Shown here: positions 24,561 to 32,537 of the stretch, piece by piece
Layout of the letters: each line of letters begins with the position of its first letter
How positions within the stretch are numbered: the first letter of the stretch is position 1
Origin: Bacteroides sp. CAG:443
Lineage (GTDB): Bacteria > Bacteroidota > Bacteroidia > Bacteroidales > Bacteroidaceae
Direction of reading: 5' to 3'
Assembly (NCBI GenBank): GCA_000432735.1
Contig: FR887737.1
Span: forward strand, 1-46,749
Length of the DNA: 46,749 bases
Made by a program: the position numbers and the translations under genes
The notes under the pieces: generated by a model
Databases searched by the model: none
What the model was told of the DNA's origin: nothing
Seen by the model: the letters and a program-made list of their open reading frames with translations, nothing else

Positions 24561-25385
24561 ATGTCACAAAAGAGAGAATGGAAAACCATCAAAGAGTATC
24601 AGGATATTCTTTTTGATTTCTATAATGGAATAGCTAAAATAACCATCAATCGTCCGCGTTATCGCAACGCTTTCACACCAAAAACGACATCGGAAATTAG
24701 CGATGCGCTCTATTATTGCCGCGAATGTCAGGATATCAATGTCATCGTTCTTACCGGAGCCGGCGACAAAGCATTCTGTTCGGGTGGAGATATGCATGTA
24801 AAAGGACACGGCGGTTACATCGGCACCGACGGAGTACCTCGTCTGAATGTGCTCGATGTACAGAAACAAATCCGTTCGATTCCGAAACCGGTTATCGCCA
24901 TGGTCAACGGTTATGCCATTGGAGGCGGACACGTTTTACATGTGGTATGCGACTTGACAATCGCTTCCGAAAATGCGATATTCGGACAAACAGGTCCACG
25001 GGTAGGCAGTTTCGATGCTGGATTCGGTTCTTCTTATCTGGCACGCATCGTAGGACAGAAGAAAGCGCGTGAAATCTGGTTCCTCTGCCGCCAGTATTCG
25101 GCACAGGAAGCCCTCGAGATGGGATTGGTCAACAAAGTCGTTCCTTTCGACTCACTGGAAGATGAAGTAGTAGAATGGGCCGAAACAATGATGCAGCACA
25201 GCCCGCTGGCATTACGTATGATAAAAGCCGGACTGAATGCAGAACTGGACGGTCAGGCAGGTATTCAGGAACTGGCAGGCGACGCAACCATGCTTTATTA
25301 CATGACAGAAGAAGCGCAGGAAGGTGGACATGCCTTCTTGGAAAAGCGCAAGCCCGACTGGAGTAAATTCCCGAAAATGCCCTAA
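24561..25385 (+). CDS. menB: 1,4-dihydroxy-2-naphthoyl-CoA synthase
   Basis: A crotonase-fold enzyme that cyclises o-succinylbenzoyl-CoA. The 274-residue product contains KAFCSGGDMHVKGHGGYIG, GYAIGGGHVLHVVCDLTIA and GQTGPRVGSFDAGFGSSYLA. Gly in QTGP is the position that marks bicarbonate-dependent (type I) MenB, as in E. coli; the catalytic Asp of SFDAG is present. The gene order D-B-C-E is normal, but a strong terminator-like hairpin begins 16 bases after this stop. Confidence 0.96.
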   Translation: MSQKREWKTIKEYQDILFDFYNGIAKITINRPRYRNAFTPKTTSEISDALYYCRECQDINVIVLTGAGDKAFCSGGDMHVKGHGGYIGTDGVPRLNVLDVQKQIRSIPKPVIAMVNGYAIGGGHVLHVVCDLTIASENAIFGQTGPRVGSFDAGFGSSYLARIVGQKKAREIWFLCRQYSAQEALEMGLVNKVVPFDSLEDEVVEWAETMMQHSPLALRMIKAGLNAELDGQAGIQELAGDATMLYYMTEEAQEGGHAFLEKRKPDWSKFPKMP

Positions 25386-25400
25386 TCATCAAAGCATATA

Positions 25401-25436
25401 AAACTTTCAGACGCGAGTGTGTCTGAAAGTTTTTAT
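25401..25436 (+). terminator. Intrinsic-terminator-like hairpin inside the men operon
   Basis: Perfect 12-bp arms AAACTTTCAGAC (25401-25412) and GTCTGAAAGTTT (25421-25432) enclose an 8-base loop and run into TTTTTATT. It separates menB from menC, so menC-menE may be expressed at a lower level or from another start. I see no convincing -7 element between the hairpin and the menC ATG. Confidence 0.85.
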
Positions 25437-25499
25437 TCGTTAAGAGAGCAGCTACTAACGTCAGTCTGTTACGGTCTGCGTAACGTTCAATTCACCACA

Positions 25500-26558
25500 A
25501 TGCTTATGTATACAATCAAAATTATTCCGAAGACTTTACATTTCAAACAACCGGCAGGAACATCAAGAGGAGTATATCGCACCCGGAAAGTGTGGTACCT
25601 GTTGCTGACGGACACACAGACGGGGAAATATGGTGTAGGAGAATGTGCTCCCCTACCGGCATTGAGTTGCGACGACTTGCCCGACTATGAGGAAATCTTG
25701 GCCAAGCACTGCCGGCAGACGGAACAGAATGGAGCAATCGACTACGAGGCTCTCCGCCCCTATCCCTCTATGCTGTTTGGACTGGAAACTGCTTTTGCTC
25801 ACCTAAAAGCCGGTAACTTACAATTCTGGCAGACTCCTTTTTCAGAAGGGAAAGAAGGAATTCCTATCAACGGACTGATATGGATGGGAAACTTCGACGA
25901 AATGTACCATCGGATAGAAGAGAAAATGAAACTCGGCTTCCGATGTATCAAAGTAAAAATAGGTGCGATCGATTTCGACCGGGAACTGGAGTTGCTGGCA
26001 CACATCCGCCATCATTTTTCTCCCGAACAAATAGAGCTCCGGGTAGATGCCAATGGAGCTTTCTCTCCGGCAGATGCTCCTGAAAAGCTGAAAAGACTTC
26101 ATGCGTTTCATCTGCATTCCATCGAACAACCTATCCGTGCCGGACAATGGCAGGCTATGGCTGAACTGTGCGCCCAGACACCTTTCCCCATCGCATTGGA
26201 CGAAGAACTGATCGGAGTGAATACGCTGGCACGCAAGGTAGAGCTTCTTGAAACTATCCGACCGCAATATATTATTTTAAAACCGTCTCTCCACGGAGGC
26301 ATGAAAGGAGCCCAGGAATGGATTGAACTCGCCGCCGAACGAGGTATCGGCTCATGGGTAACTTCCGCTTTAGAATCGAACATCGGACTTAATTCTATCG
26401 CACAATGGTGTGCCACTCTTCATCCTGCAATGCCTCAAGGATTAGGTACAGGTATGCTTTTTACGGATAATATCGACTACCCGCTTCATATTGAAGGGGA
26501 TTGTCTGTGGTTCCACCCAAAAGAAAAGGAACCTGATTTTAAATCATTTCTCATCTAA
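25500..26558 (+). CDS. menC: o-Succinylbenzoate synthase
   Basis: An enolase-superfamily dehydratase making o-succinylbenzoate from SHCHC. In the 352-residue product the catalytic set is visible: the K-x-K lysines in RCIKVKIGAIDFD, metal ligands D in LRVDANGAF, E in SIEQPI and D in ALDEELIG, and the second-side lysine in IILKPSLHGG. The ATG at 25500 (or 25506) begins YTIKIIPKTLHFKQPAG, a normal N-terminus; the frame extends into the upstream hairpin, which I do not regard as coding. menE follows after 10 bases. Confidence 0.93.
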   Translation: MLMYTIKIIPKTLHFKQPAGTSRGVYRTRKVWYLLLTDTQTGKYGVGECAPLPALSCDDLPDYEEILAKHCRQTEQNGAIDYEALRPYPSMLFGLETAFAHLKAGNLQFWQTPFSEGKEGIPINGLIWMGNFDEMYHRIEEKMKLGFRCIKVKIGAIDFDRELELLAHIRHHFSPEQIELRVDANGAFSPADAPEKLKRLHAFHLHSIEQPIRAGQWQAMAELCAQTPFPIALDEELIGVNTLARKVELLETIRPQYIILKPSLHGGMKGAQEWIELAAERGIGSWVTSALESNIGLNSIAQWCATLHPAMPQGLGTGMLFTDNIDYPLHIEGDCLWFHPKEKEPDFKSFLI

Positions 26559-26568
26559 CACAACTACT

Positions 26569-27702
26569 ATGTCAACATTTGTCACCGAAATATCTCAGCA
26601 AACCATCACAATAGACGGCATACACTATACAGCTGTCGATGCCACAGCGTCTGCACCGGAAACGAAGAGTCTTCTTCAAACCAAGTTTCGCACTATTTAT
26701 GGTGAGGACAGCTTTTATGCTGCTCTTGCCGATTTTCTGGCTGAATGGTTCGACGGAAACGATACTCTGAAAGTACATACATCCGGTTCCACCGGAACAC
26801 CTAAAGAGCTTTGGGTGGAGAAAAGCCGGATGATGAACAGCGCCAAACTGACCGTATCTTTCTTAAATTTACACAAAGGTGACAGTGCTCTGTTATGCAT
26901 GCCTCTGCAATACATAGCAGGCAAAATGGTTGTAGTACGTTCACTCGTAGCCGGACTGAATTTGATACCTGTATCTCCATGCGGACACCCGATGCAGGAG
27001 TTACATACTGCACCGACTTTCGCAGCCATGATTCCCATGCAGGTATTCAATACCCTGCAAGTACCGGCCGAACGAGAACTGCTCATGCAGGTCCGTCACT
27101 TGATAATAGGTGGAGGAGCTATCGATGAAAATTTGGAAAAGTCGCTACAAGATTTTCCTTATGCCGTATGGAGTACGTACGGGATGACGGAAACTCTTTC
27201 TCATATTGCCTTACGTCAACTAAACGGAAAAGGACGTTCTGAATGGTATACTCCTTTCAGTAATGTCAGCCTCAGCTCTTCGGAAGAAGGAACACTAGTC
27301 ATCAACGCTCCCCTCGTCAGTGAAGAAATACTGAAGACAAACGACATTGTGGAGTTTAATATATCAGGACAGTTCCGTATTTTAGGAAGAAAAGACAATA
27401 CAATCAATACGGGAGGCATCAAAGTACAGATAGAACAGGTTGAGGACGCACTTAGACCATTACTCCCCTGTCCGTTTATGATTACGTCTGTATCCGACAT
27501 CAAATTCGGCGAACAAATTGTGTTGCTTCTCGAAACATCGGCAATCGATAAAGAAAAGATAGACAAAGCAATAGCTACCCTACCTCCTTACTGGCGTCCC
27601 AAACAAACAATTTGTGTAGAAAAGCTTCCGCAAACAGAAACCGGCAAGCCCGATAGAGCCAGCGCTCGAAAATTAGCAGCAAATAAAATAGACAAAGCGT
27701 AG
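26569..27702 (+). CDS. menE: o-Succinylbenzoate-CoA ligase
   Basis: An ANL-superfamily acyl-CoA synthetase activating o-succinylbenzoate with ATP and CoA. The 377-residue product has the P-loop-like VHTSGSTGTPKELWVEK, the ANL motif WSTYGMTETLSHIALR, and FRILGRKDNTINTGGIKV with the hinge Asp. It is shorter than the roughly 450-490 residues of E. coli or B. subtilis MenE, as usual in Bacteroides, mainly by loss in the N-terminal domain. The ATG at 26569 is chosen; the frame also runs back into menC. It ends the menaquinone cluster. menA and ubiE are not in the window. Confidence 0.92.
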   Translation: MSTFVTEISQQTITIDGIHYTAVDATASAPETKSLLQTKFRTIYGEDSFYAALADFLAEWFDGNDTLKVHTSGSTGTPKELWVEKSRMMNSAKLTVSFLNLHKGDSALLCMPLQYIAGKMVVVRSLVAGLNLIPVSPCGHPMQELHTAPTFAAMIPMQVFNTLQVPAERELLMQVRHLIIGGGAIDENLEKSLQDFPYAVWSTYGMTETLSHIALRQLNGKGRSEWYTPFSNVSLSSSEEGTLVINAPLVSEEILKTNDIVEFNISGQFRILGRKDNTINTGGIKVQIEQVEDALRPLLPCPFMITSVSDIKFGEQIVLLLETSAIDKEKIDKAIATLPPYWRPKQTICVEKLPQTETGKPDRASARKLAANKIDKA

Positions 27703-27722
27703 GAGAGCAAGACTTAAATTCG

Positions 27723-27730
27723 TATATTTG
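27723..27730 (+). promoter_or_regulatory. Predicted -7 element of the cation antiporter
   Basis: TATATTTG matches TAnnTTTG, 33 bases before the antiporter ATG and 20 bases after menE. It separates this unit from the men operon. Confidence 0.5.
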
Positions 27731-27763
27731 TTTCCCATAATAAAGTACTAACAACTAATACTT

Positions 27764-29893
27764 ATGGAAGAAACATCTTTTCTGATTCCTTTATTGCTAA
27801 CAATCGGCGGACTTGTCATAGGAGCCTTACTGAAATCATTATTACAACACACTCGAATACCATATACGGTAGGGCTGTTTGCCGTCGGACTCCTGGTCGG
27901 ATTGTTAAACCGCTCAGGGGTTTTCGATTGCTGGAATGGATTATCGGAAGGTGTCAGTTCGGTAGCCAATATCAATCCGGACCTGATACTCTATCTGTTT
28001 CTGCCTATCTTGATTTTCGATGCGGCTTATGAACTGAACCTGCATATCTTTAAAAAGACACTGGCCAATGCCACTTTACTTGCCGTACCGGGACTGATAA
28101 TCTGCATGTTGCTAACGGGTGCATTATTGATGGGTATTTCCTTATTTGTACCTGAGCTCAGTTCGTGGACATGGGGATTTGCACTGATGTTCGGTGCTCT
28201 GATCAGTGCGACCGACCCGGTTGCCGTAGTCGCCCTGCTACATGAATTGAAAACCAGCAAACGCTTTTCTACACTTGTTGATGCAGAATCTCTTTTAAAC
28301 GACGGAACTGGTATTGTATGCTTCATGCTATTCTTCGGAACTTATGCCGCCACAGGAGAAAATTCTTCCTCACCTGTAATGGAATTCATACAAGTAGTAA
28401 GTATCAGTACCTTATTAGGTTTCCTGTTGGCACGCTTAGTAATATGGTTTATAACCCGTATCAATTCGGAAGAGATGATACAAAACAGCGTGGTCATTCT
28501 GTCGGCATATCTTACTTTCATTATCTCTCAATATTATCTGGGAGTTTCGGGAGTAATAGCTCTGTTAGTCTTCGGACTGACCGTAACCTACGTGGGAAAG
28601 CCAAGGCTGAAGCCTCAGGTCAATAACTTTATGGAGCATTTCTGGGAACTCCTGACATACATAGCAAATACTTTAATCTTTATTCTTGTCGGAATTGTCA
28701 TTGCCGAAAAGGTCGATTTTACCTGGAGTGCATTCGGCATCCTGATTCTGATTTATGTTTGCCTGAACTTAATCCGTTTCGCTATGATCATGTTGCTTTA
28801 TCCGCTCATGAAAAGAATGGGATATGGACTGAGCAAGCGTGAGTCGGTCATTCTTACTTGGGGAGGATTACGAGGTGCATTGGGCATGACACTTGCACTT
28901 ATGGTATCGTATACGCCAGCCATTCCGGAAGATGTACGCAGCCAGATTCTATTCTTTACGGCAGGAATCGTTACGCTTACTCTCTGTGTCAATGCCACTA
29001 CCACACGATGGTTGTTAAACCGCTTGGGACTGATCAATACTCCTTCAGCACGTATCATATTGGAAAATAAAATACAAAAAACAATTCGTGAAAATTCTGA
29101 AAAATACTTGGAACGTCTGGAAAAAAGAGAAGCTCTAACCGGAACGAACTGGGATAAAGTGAAACATTATCTCTTTCCGGAACCTCAGGAAACGCCTGTG
29201 GCTGCCGGTACGCATGCCATGCTTACCGAAGTCCGCTTACGTGTACTCGACCGGGAAAAAGCCCTCTGCCATGAACTTTACGATCAAGGAATTATTTCTC
29301 AGTATACTTTCCGCAGACTGATGAACTCATTGGATGAGTTATACGATCACGACGGGACTTATCCATTGGATCATCGAAACTCTATCTTCCGTTTCTGTAA
29401 CCGGACAGCACTGCTGAACAGTTTACGGAATGAGCCTTACCTGCACAACCTGATGAGCTTCTATTTCCGTAAACGAATCGCACTGATTTATGATCTGGGC
29501 AGAGGCTTTATCATCATACAGAAGGAAGACCTGAAGTTTTTGGATGAACTAAAAAATTCGGACTTGCTGAACAAGGAACAGAAACCTGTAGCAGACATAC
29601 TAAAAGAAGAAATCACCCAAAACATTGATGCGATGAATCTATTGATAAATAATCTGGCGGTAAGTTTTCCGAAAGCTTACAATCATGCACTTACCCTGAA
29701 ATCAATTCGCATGCTGCTCAGTAATGAACGAAAAACAATCAGACAACTGATAGAGAATGGTGTTCTTTCGGAAAAAGATGCTGAAAGCCTGCTGCAGAAG
29801 GTTGACGAACGTACTGATGAACTCAACACATTCAGATATACCATTCCGGGTACTATTTTACGGAGCTTATTCAAAAGAAAGAAAAAAGAATAA
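27764..29893 (+). CDS. CPA1-family Na+(K+)/H+ antiporter
   Basis: A 709-residue inner-membrane exchanger. Residues about 1-420 hold some 12 hydrophobic segments with NhaP/NHE landmarks: FLPILIFDAAYELN, the unwound-helix motif ISATDPVAVVALLHEL, and ESLLNDGTGIVCFMLFF with the ion-binding Asp. GGLRGALGMTLAL is also typical. A long soluble C-terminal region (about 430-709), rich in charged helices, probably regulates activity. Cation preference cannot be told. A DUF2007 gene follows after 14 bases. Confidence 0.93.
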   Translation: MEETSFLIPLLLTIGGLVIGALLKSLLQHTRIPYTVGLFAVGLLVGLLNRSGVFDCWNGLSEGVSSVANINPDLILYLFLPILIFDAAYELNLHIFKKTLANATLLAVPGLIICMLLTGALLMGISLFVPELSSWTWGFALMFGALISATDPVAVVALLHELKTSKRFSTLVDAESLLNDGTGIVCFMLFFGTYAATGENSSSPVMEFIQVVSISTLLGFLLARLVIWFITRINSEEMIQNSVVILSAYLTFIISQYYLGVSGVIALLVFGLTVTYVGKPRLKPQVNNFMEHFWELLTYIANTLIFILVGIVIAEKVDFTWSAFGILILIYVCLNLIRFAMIMLLYPLMKRMGYGLSKRESVILTWGGLRGALGMTLALMVSYTPAIPEDVRSQILFFTAGIVTLTLCVNATTTRWLLNRLGLINTPSARIILENKIQKTIRENSEKYLERLEKREALTGTNWDKVKHYLFPEPQETPVAAGTHAMLTEVRLRVLDREKALCHELYDQGIISQYTFRRLMNSLDELYDHDGTYPLDHRNSIFRFCNRTALLNSLRNEPYLHNLMSFYFRKRIALIYDLGRGFIIIQKEDLKFLDELKNSDLLNKEQKPVADILKEEITQNIDAMNLLINNLAVSFPKAYNHALTLKSIRMLLSNERKTIRQLIENGVLSEKDAESLLQKVDERTDELNTFRYTIPGTILRSLFKRKKKE

Positions 29894-29907
29894 ATCAGCT
29901 AAAGAGC

Positions 29908-30312
29908 ATGAAAACGGTCAGATTAATCACTTGCGACGATTCATTCCAGGCTCGACTCCTTGTCGGAGCCTTGGAAAATGAAGGCATTGCAGCTATATTA
30001 CATAATGAAAATACATCTAACGTTTTAAGAGGATATATCAGCAATATCTCTGGCGTAGATATTTTTGTTTACGAAGACGAATATGAGAAAGCCATCAAGC
30101 TGCTTGAGCAAAATCAAATGATACCGGAACAACTGAAATATTGCCCATACTGTCATTCCAGCAACATTCAGTTTGTCTTGAAGAAAAAGAAAAGATTACG
30201 GGCCATTGTTTCAACCATCCTAGCTATGCTTGCCGGTGCCCCTCCGGGTACAGAACATTGGGAATATATTTGCAAACAATGCGGAAAACATTTTGACAAA
30301 CCTGTTGCCTGA
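29908..30312 (+). CDS. DUF2007-domain protein with zinc ribbon
   Basis: A 134-residue protein. Residues 1-70 match DUF2007, a PII-like ferredoxin-fold 'putative signal-transducing' domain (ARLLVGALENEGIAAILHNE, then VDIFVYEDEYEKAIKLL). C79-x2-C82 and C122-x2-C125 form a zinc-ribbon pair split by a basic, partly hydrophobic insertion (about 92-115). Tight linkage with the antiporter (14 bases) suggests it may modulate it, but no function is established here. Confidence 0.82.
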   Translation: MKTVRLITCDDSFQARLLVGALENEGIAAILHNENTSNVLRGYISNISGVDIFVYEDEYEKAIKLLEQNQMIPEQLKYCPYCHSSNIQFVLKKKKRLRAIVSTILAMLAGAPPGTEHWEYICKQCGKHFDKPVA

Positions 30313-30345
30313 AAAATAGCTGATACCCACAAAAAATATAAAATA

Positions 30346-30419
30346 AATGAATGAAGGCATGTCAGGACAGGTAGCCATTTTCAGTATATGCAGATTCGAT
30401 CACCATACCTTCATTCATT
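30346..30419. repeat. Long-loop inverted repeat between converging genes
   Basis: 12-bp perfect arms AATGAATGAAGG (30346-30357) and CCTTCATTCATT (30408-30419) enclose 50 bases. It lies between the DUF2007 gene and the converging acetyltransferase. There is no U tract, so the role is open (mRNA end protection or bidirectional termination). Confidence 0.45.
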
Positions 30420-30460
30420 CAAATATAAAGTGTATATACTCAATCGCAAAATCAAGCCTA

Positions 30461-30769
30461 TTACAAAGCACAAGAGTTTTCTCCACAGAAATCTTTTCCG
30501 ACTTCCCCTTCATATTCAGGATGACGCTGTAACCATACTACAGCATACGAACAAGTCGCAATCGGTTTCAAGCCGTTAGCACGTGCATAATCGTAAGCAG
30601 CCTTTACCAGCGCCGAAGCAATACCTCTTCCCCCAATTTCTGTAGGAACGATTGTATGACGAATATCCAATCCTTTATCATGAAGTTGATAAGCGACGTG
30701 CGCTTCATATCCATCAACTTCTGTCCAAAATTTCATTTGATCCACATTATGTTTTACTTCCATAGTCAT
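30461..30769 (-). CDS. Small GNAT-like acetyltransferase (YjdJ/NAT_SF type)
   Basis: A 102-residue protein of the short GCN5-related group: VDGYEAHVAYQLHDKGLDIR, then HTIVPTEIGGRGIASALVKA with the acetyl-CoA loop GGRGIAS, and AYDYARANGLKPIATCSYAV. Such proteins have only the acetyl-CoA-binding core; the substrate is unknown. The start could be the ATG at 30769 or the one at 30763. TAAATTTG on the minus strand (30772-30779) matches a -7 element so close that the mRNA would be nearly leaderless. Confidence 0.87.
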   Translation of the reverse strand: MTMEVKHNVDQMKFWTEVDGYEAHVAYQLHDKGLDIRHTIVPTEIGGRGIASALVKAAYDYARANGLKPIATCSYAVVWLQRHPEYEGEVGKDFCGENSCAL

Positions 30770-30893
30770 AACAAATTTATAAATTCATACTCAACGCAAT
30801 ATACGAAATTAAGGAATATTAAAAAAGATATCTATTATTATTATCTCAAAAAAAACTACGAAATTTGCATCCGATATAAATTCATATAACGAT

Positions 30894-31568
30894 ATGGAAA
30901 AAGACAGTCTTTTTAAAAGGTATTTAGTTTTTATCGCAGGATTGTATTTTCTTGCTATGGGAATAACACTCATTGTCCACTCCAGCTTAGGAACGACCCC
31001 TATTTCAAGCATGAACTACGTATTAAGCCTCAACACTTCACTATCTCTCGGTACATGGACTTTTATCGTCAACCTACTTATGATTATCATACAACTGTGG
31101 CTGGCAAGAGGTAAGTACGGTACTCGCAAAGATACAATTGAAATTCTGCTTCAAATTCCTTTCTCTTTCATTTTTTCTGCTTTTATCGACCTGAACATGG
31201 TTCTGATCCGTAACCTGACTCCAAGTAACTATGGCATGGCTTTAGGAATTCTTTTGGCAGGTTGCTTCATTCAGTCAATTGGTGTCGTATTAGAGATAAA
31301 GCCCAAAGCAGCCATGATGAGTGCAGAGGGATTGGTAAAATACATCGCCCGTCGTTGCAACAAAGAATTCGGCAACGTAAAAGTATATGTAGATATTACA
31401 CTTGTAAGCCTCGCCATTCTTATATCATTGGCTTTCACCATGCGCATAGAAGGTGTCCGTGAAGGTTCCGTCATTGCAGCTTGTATTACAGGTTATATCG
31501 TCAACTTCTTGAATCATAAGATAATGACACGTAAAATGCTCTATCGTCTTATCCCTGTCAGACATTAA
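30894..31568 (+). CDS. YczE/YyaS/YitT-type integral membrane protein
   Basis: A 224-residue inner-membrane protein with five to six hydrophobic segments (YLVFIAGLYFLAMGITLIVH near the start, ILLAGCFIQSIGVVLEIKPK near residue 120). The segment SLGTTPISSMNYVLSL is typical of the YczE group. The family has no settled function; transport or a role in secondary-metabolite release has been suggested for relatives. It lies 16 bases before cutC and is probably co-transcribed. Confidence 0.85.
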   Translation: MEKDSLFKRYLVFIAGLYFLAMGITLIVHSSLGTTPISSMNYVLSLNTSLSLGTWTFIVNLLMIIIQLWLARGKYGTRKDTIEILLQIPFSFIFSAFIDLNMVLIRNLTPSNYGMALGILLAGCFIQSIGVVLEIKPKAAMMSAEGLVKYIARRCNKEFGNVKVYVDITLVSLAILISLAFTMRIEGVREGSVIAACITGYIVNFLNHKIMTRKMLYRLIPVRH

Positions 31569-31584
31569 TCTTAATAAACATAAC

Positions 31585-32325
31585 ATGAAATATCAATTCG
31601 AAATTTGCGCAAACTCCGTAGAGAGTTGCCTTGCAGCCCAAGAAGGGGGAGCCCATCGTGTTGAATTATGTGCCGGCATACCAGAGGGCGGAACGACTCC
31701 ATCATTAGGGGAAATACAGACAGCACGCCGTTTACTGCAAATCAAACTACATGTTATCATCCGTCCACGTGGAGGAGATTTTTTATACTCTCCTCTAGAA
31801 CTGGAAATAATGGAGGAAGATATACGTATAGCCAAAGAGGCTGGGGCCGATGGAATTGTAATAGGTTGTCTGACTCCTGACGGCGAAATAGACATGCCTG
31901 CAATGAAGCGACTTAGAACGGCTGCCGGTAATTGCTCCGTTACCTTTCACCGGGCTTTCGACAGATGTAAGGACCCTTTTAAAGCACTTGACGAAATTGC
32001 TGATTTAGATATTCATCGTATACTGACCTCAGGACAGCAACCTACAGCTCCCCAAGGAAGTGCTCTTATAAAAAAACTGATTGAATATGCCAATGGCAGA
32101 GTAAGCTTGATGGCCGGATGTGGAGTGAATGAAAACAATATTCGCCAATTGGCGTTGGAAAGCGGTGCCACCGAATTTCATTTTTCAGCACGAGAAAAAA
32201 TAGAAAGTGCCATGCGCTATTCCAATCCCGAAGTCAAGATGGGAAGCGATTCCATTAATGAATATACGCGCGAAATAACAACCGCTCAACGGGTAAGACG
32301 TACAATTGAAGCACTAAACATATAA
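31585..32325 (+). CDS. cutC: Copper homeostasis protein CutC family
   Basis: A 246-residue TIM-barrel protein with the CutC pattern: YQFEICANSVESCLAAQEGG at the N-terminus, RVELCAGIPEGGTTPSLGEI, VIIRPRGGDFLYS, VTFHRAFDRCKDP and HRILTSGQQPTAPQG. CutC was linked to copper tolerance in E. coli, but its biochemical role is still disputed. A strong terminator follows at 32391-32453. Confidence 0.94.
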   Translation: MKYQFEICANSVESCLAAQEGGAHRVELCAGIPEGGTTPSLGEIQTARRLLQIKLHVIIRPRGGDFLYSPLELEIMEEDIRIAKEAGADGIVIGCLTPDGEIDMPAMKRLRTAAGNCSVTFHRAFDRCKDPFKALDEIADLDIHRILTSGQQPTAPQGSALIKKLIEYANGRVSLMAGCGVNENNIRQLALESGATEFHFSAREKIESAMRYSNPEVKMGSDSINEYTREITTAQRVRRTIEALNI

Positions 32326-32326
32326 C

Positions 32327-32515
32327 AAAAAGAGCTGTATCAAAATGAAAAATTGAGACAGGCTTACTTATAATCTATAAATTACAACATAAAAATCTCC
32401 TACTTTAGTCTTTATTTTCTTTAATTACAGGACTAAAAGTAGGAGATTTTTTTACTTCTAAGTTGCAATCTATAAGATTTTTACTTTTGCAATTCTATTT
32501 GAGACGGCCTCTTTT
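32327..32515. repeat. Degenerate nested inverted repeats around the cutC terminator
   Basis: AAAAAGAGCTGTATCAAA (32327-32344) and the right flank containing TTTGAGACGGCCTCTTTT (about 32498-32515) are imperfect inverted copies. A second copy, TTGAGACAGGCT, sits at about 32353-32364, and AATCTATAA occurs twice (about 32372 and 32467). The cutC terminator is nested inside. This could be layered terminators or a decayed repeat element. Confidence 0.45.
32391..32453 (+). terminator. Intrinsic terminator of cutC
   Basis: A 19-bp stem with a single bulged A: left arm AAAATCTCCTACTTTAGTC ending at 32410, right arm from 32431 (GACTAAAAGTAGGAGATTTT), then a T7 run. The preceding A5 gives the minus strand a T run too, so it may act in both directions and stop the PUL transcript. 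Confidence 0.9.
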
Positions 32516-32537
32516 ATTTTCCAATTATTCTTTGCAT

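Noticed and set aside
26491..26568. Upstream extension of the menE frame inside menC
   Set aside because: It overlaps the menC end in another frame; no AMP-ligase similarity.
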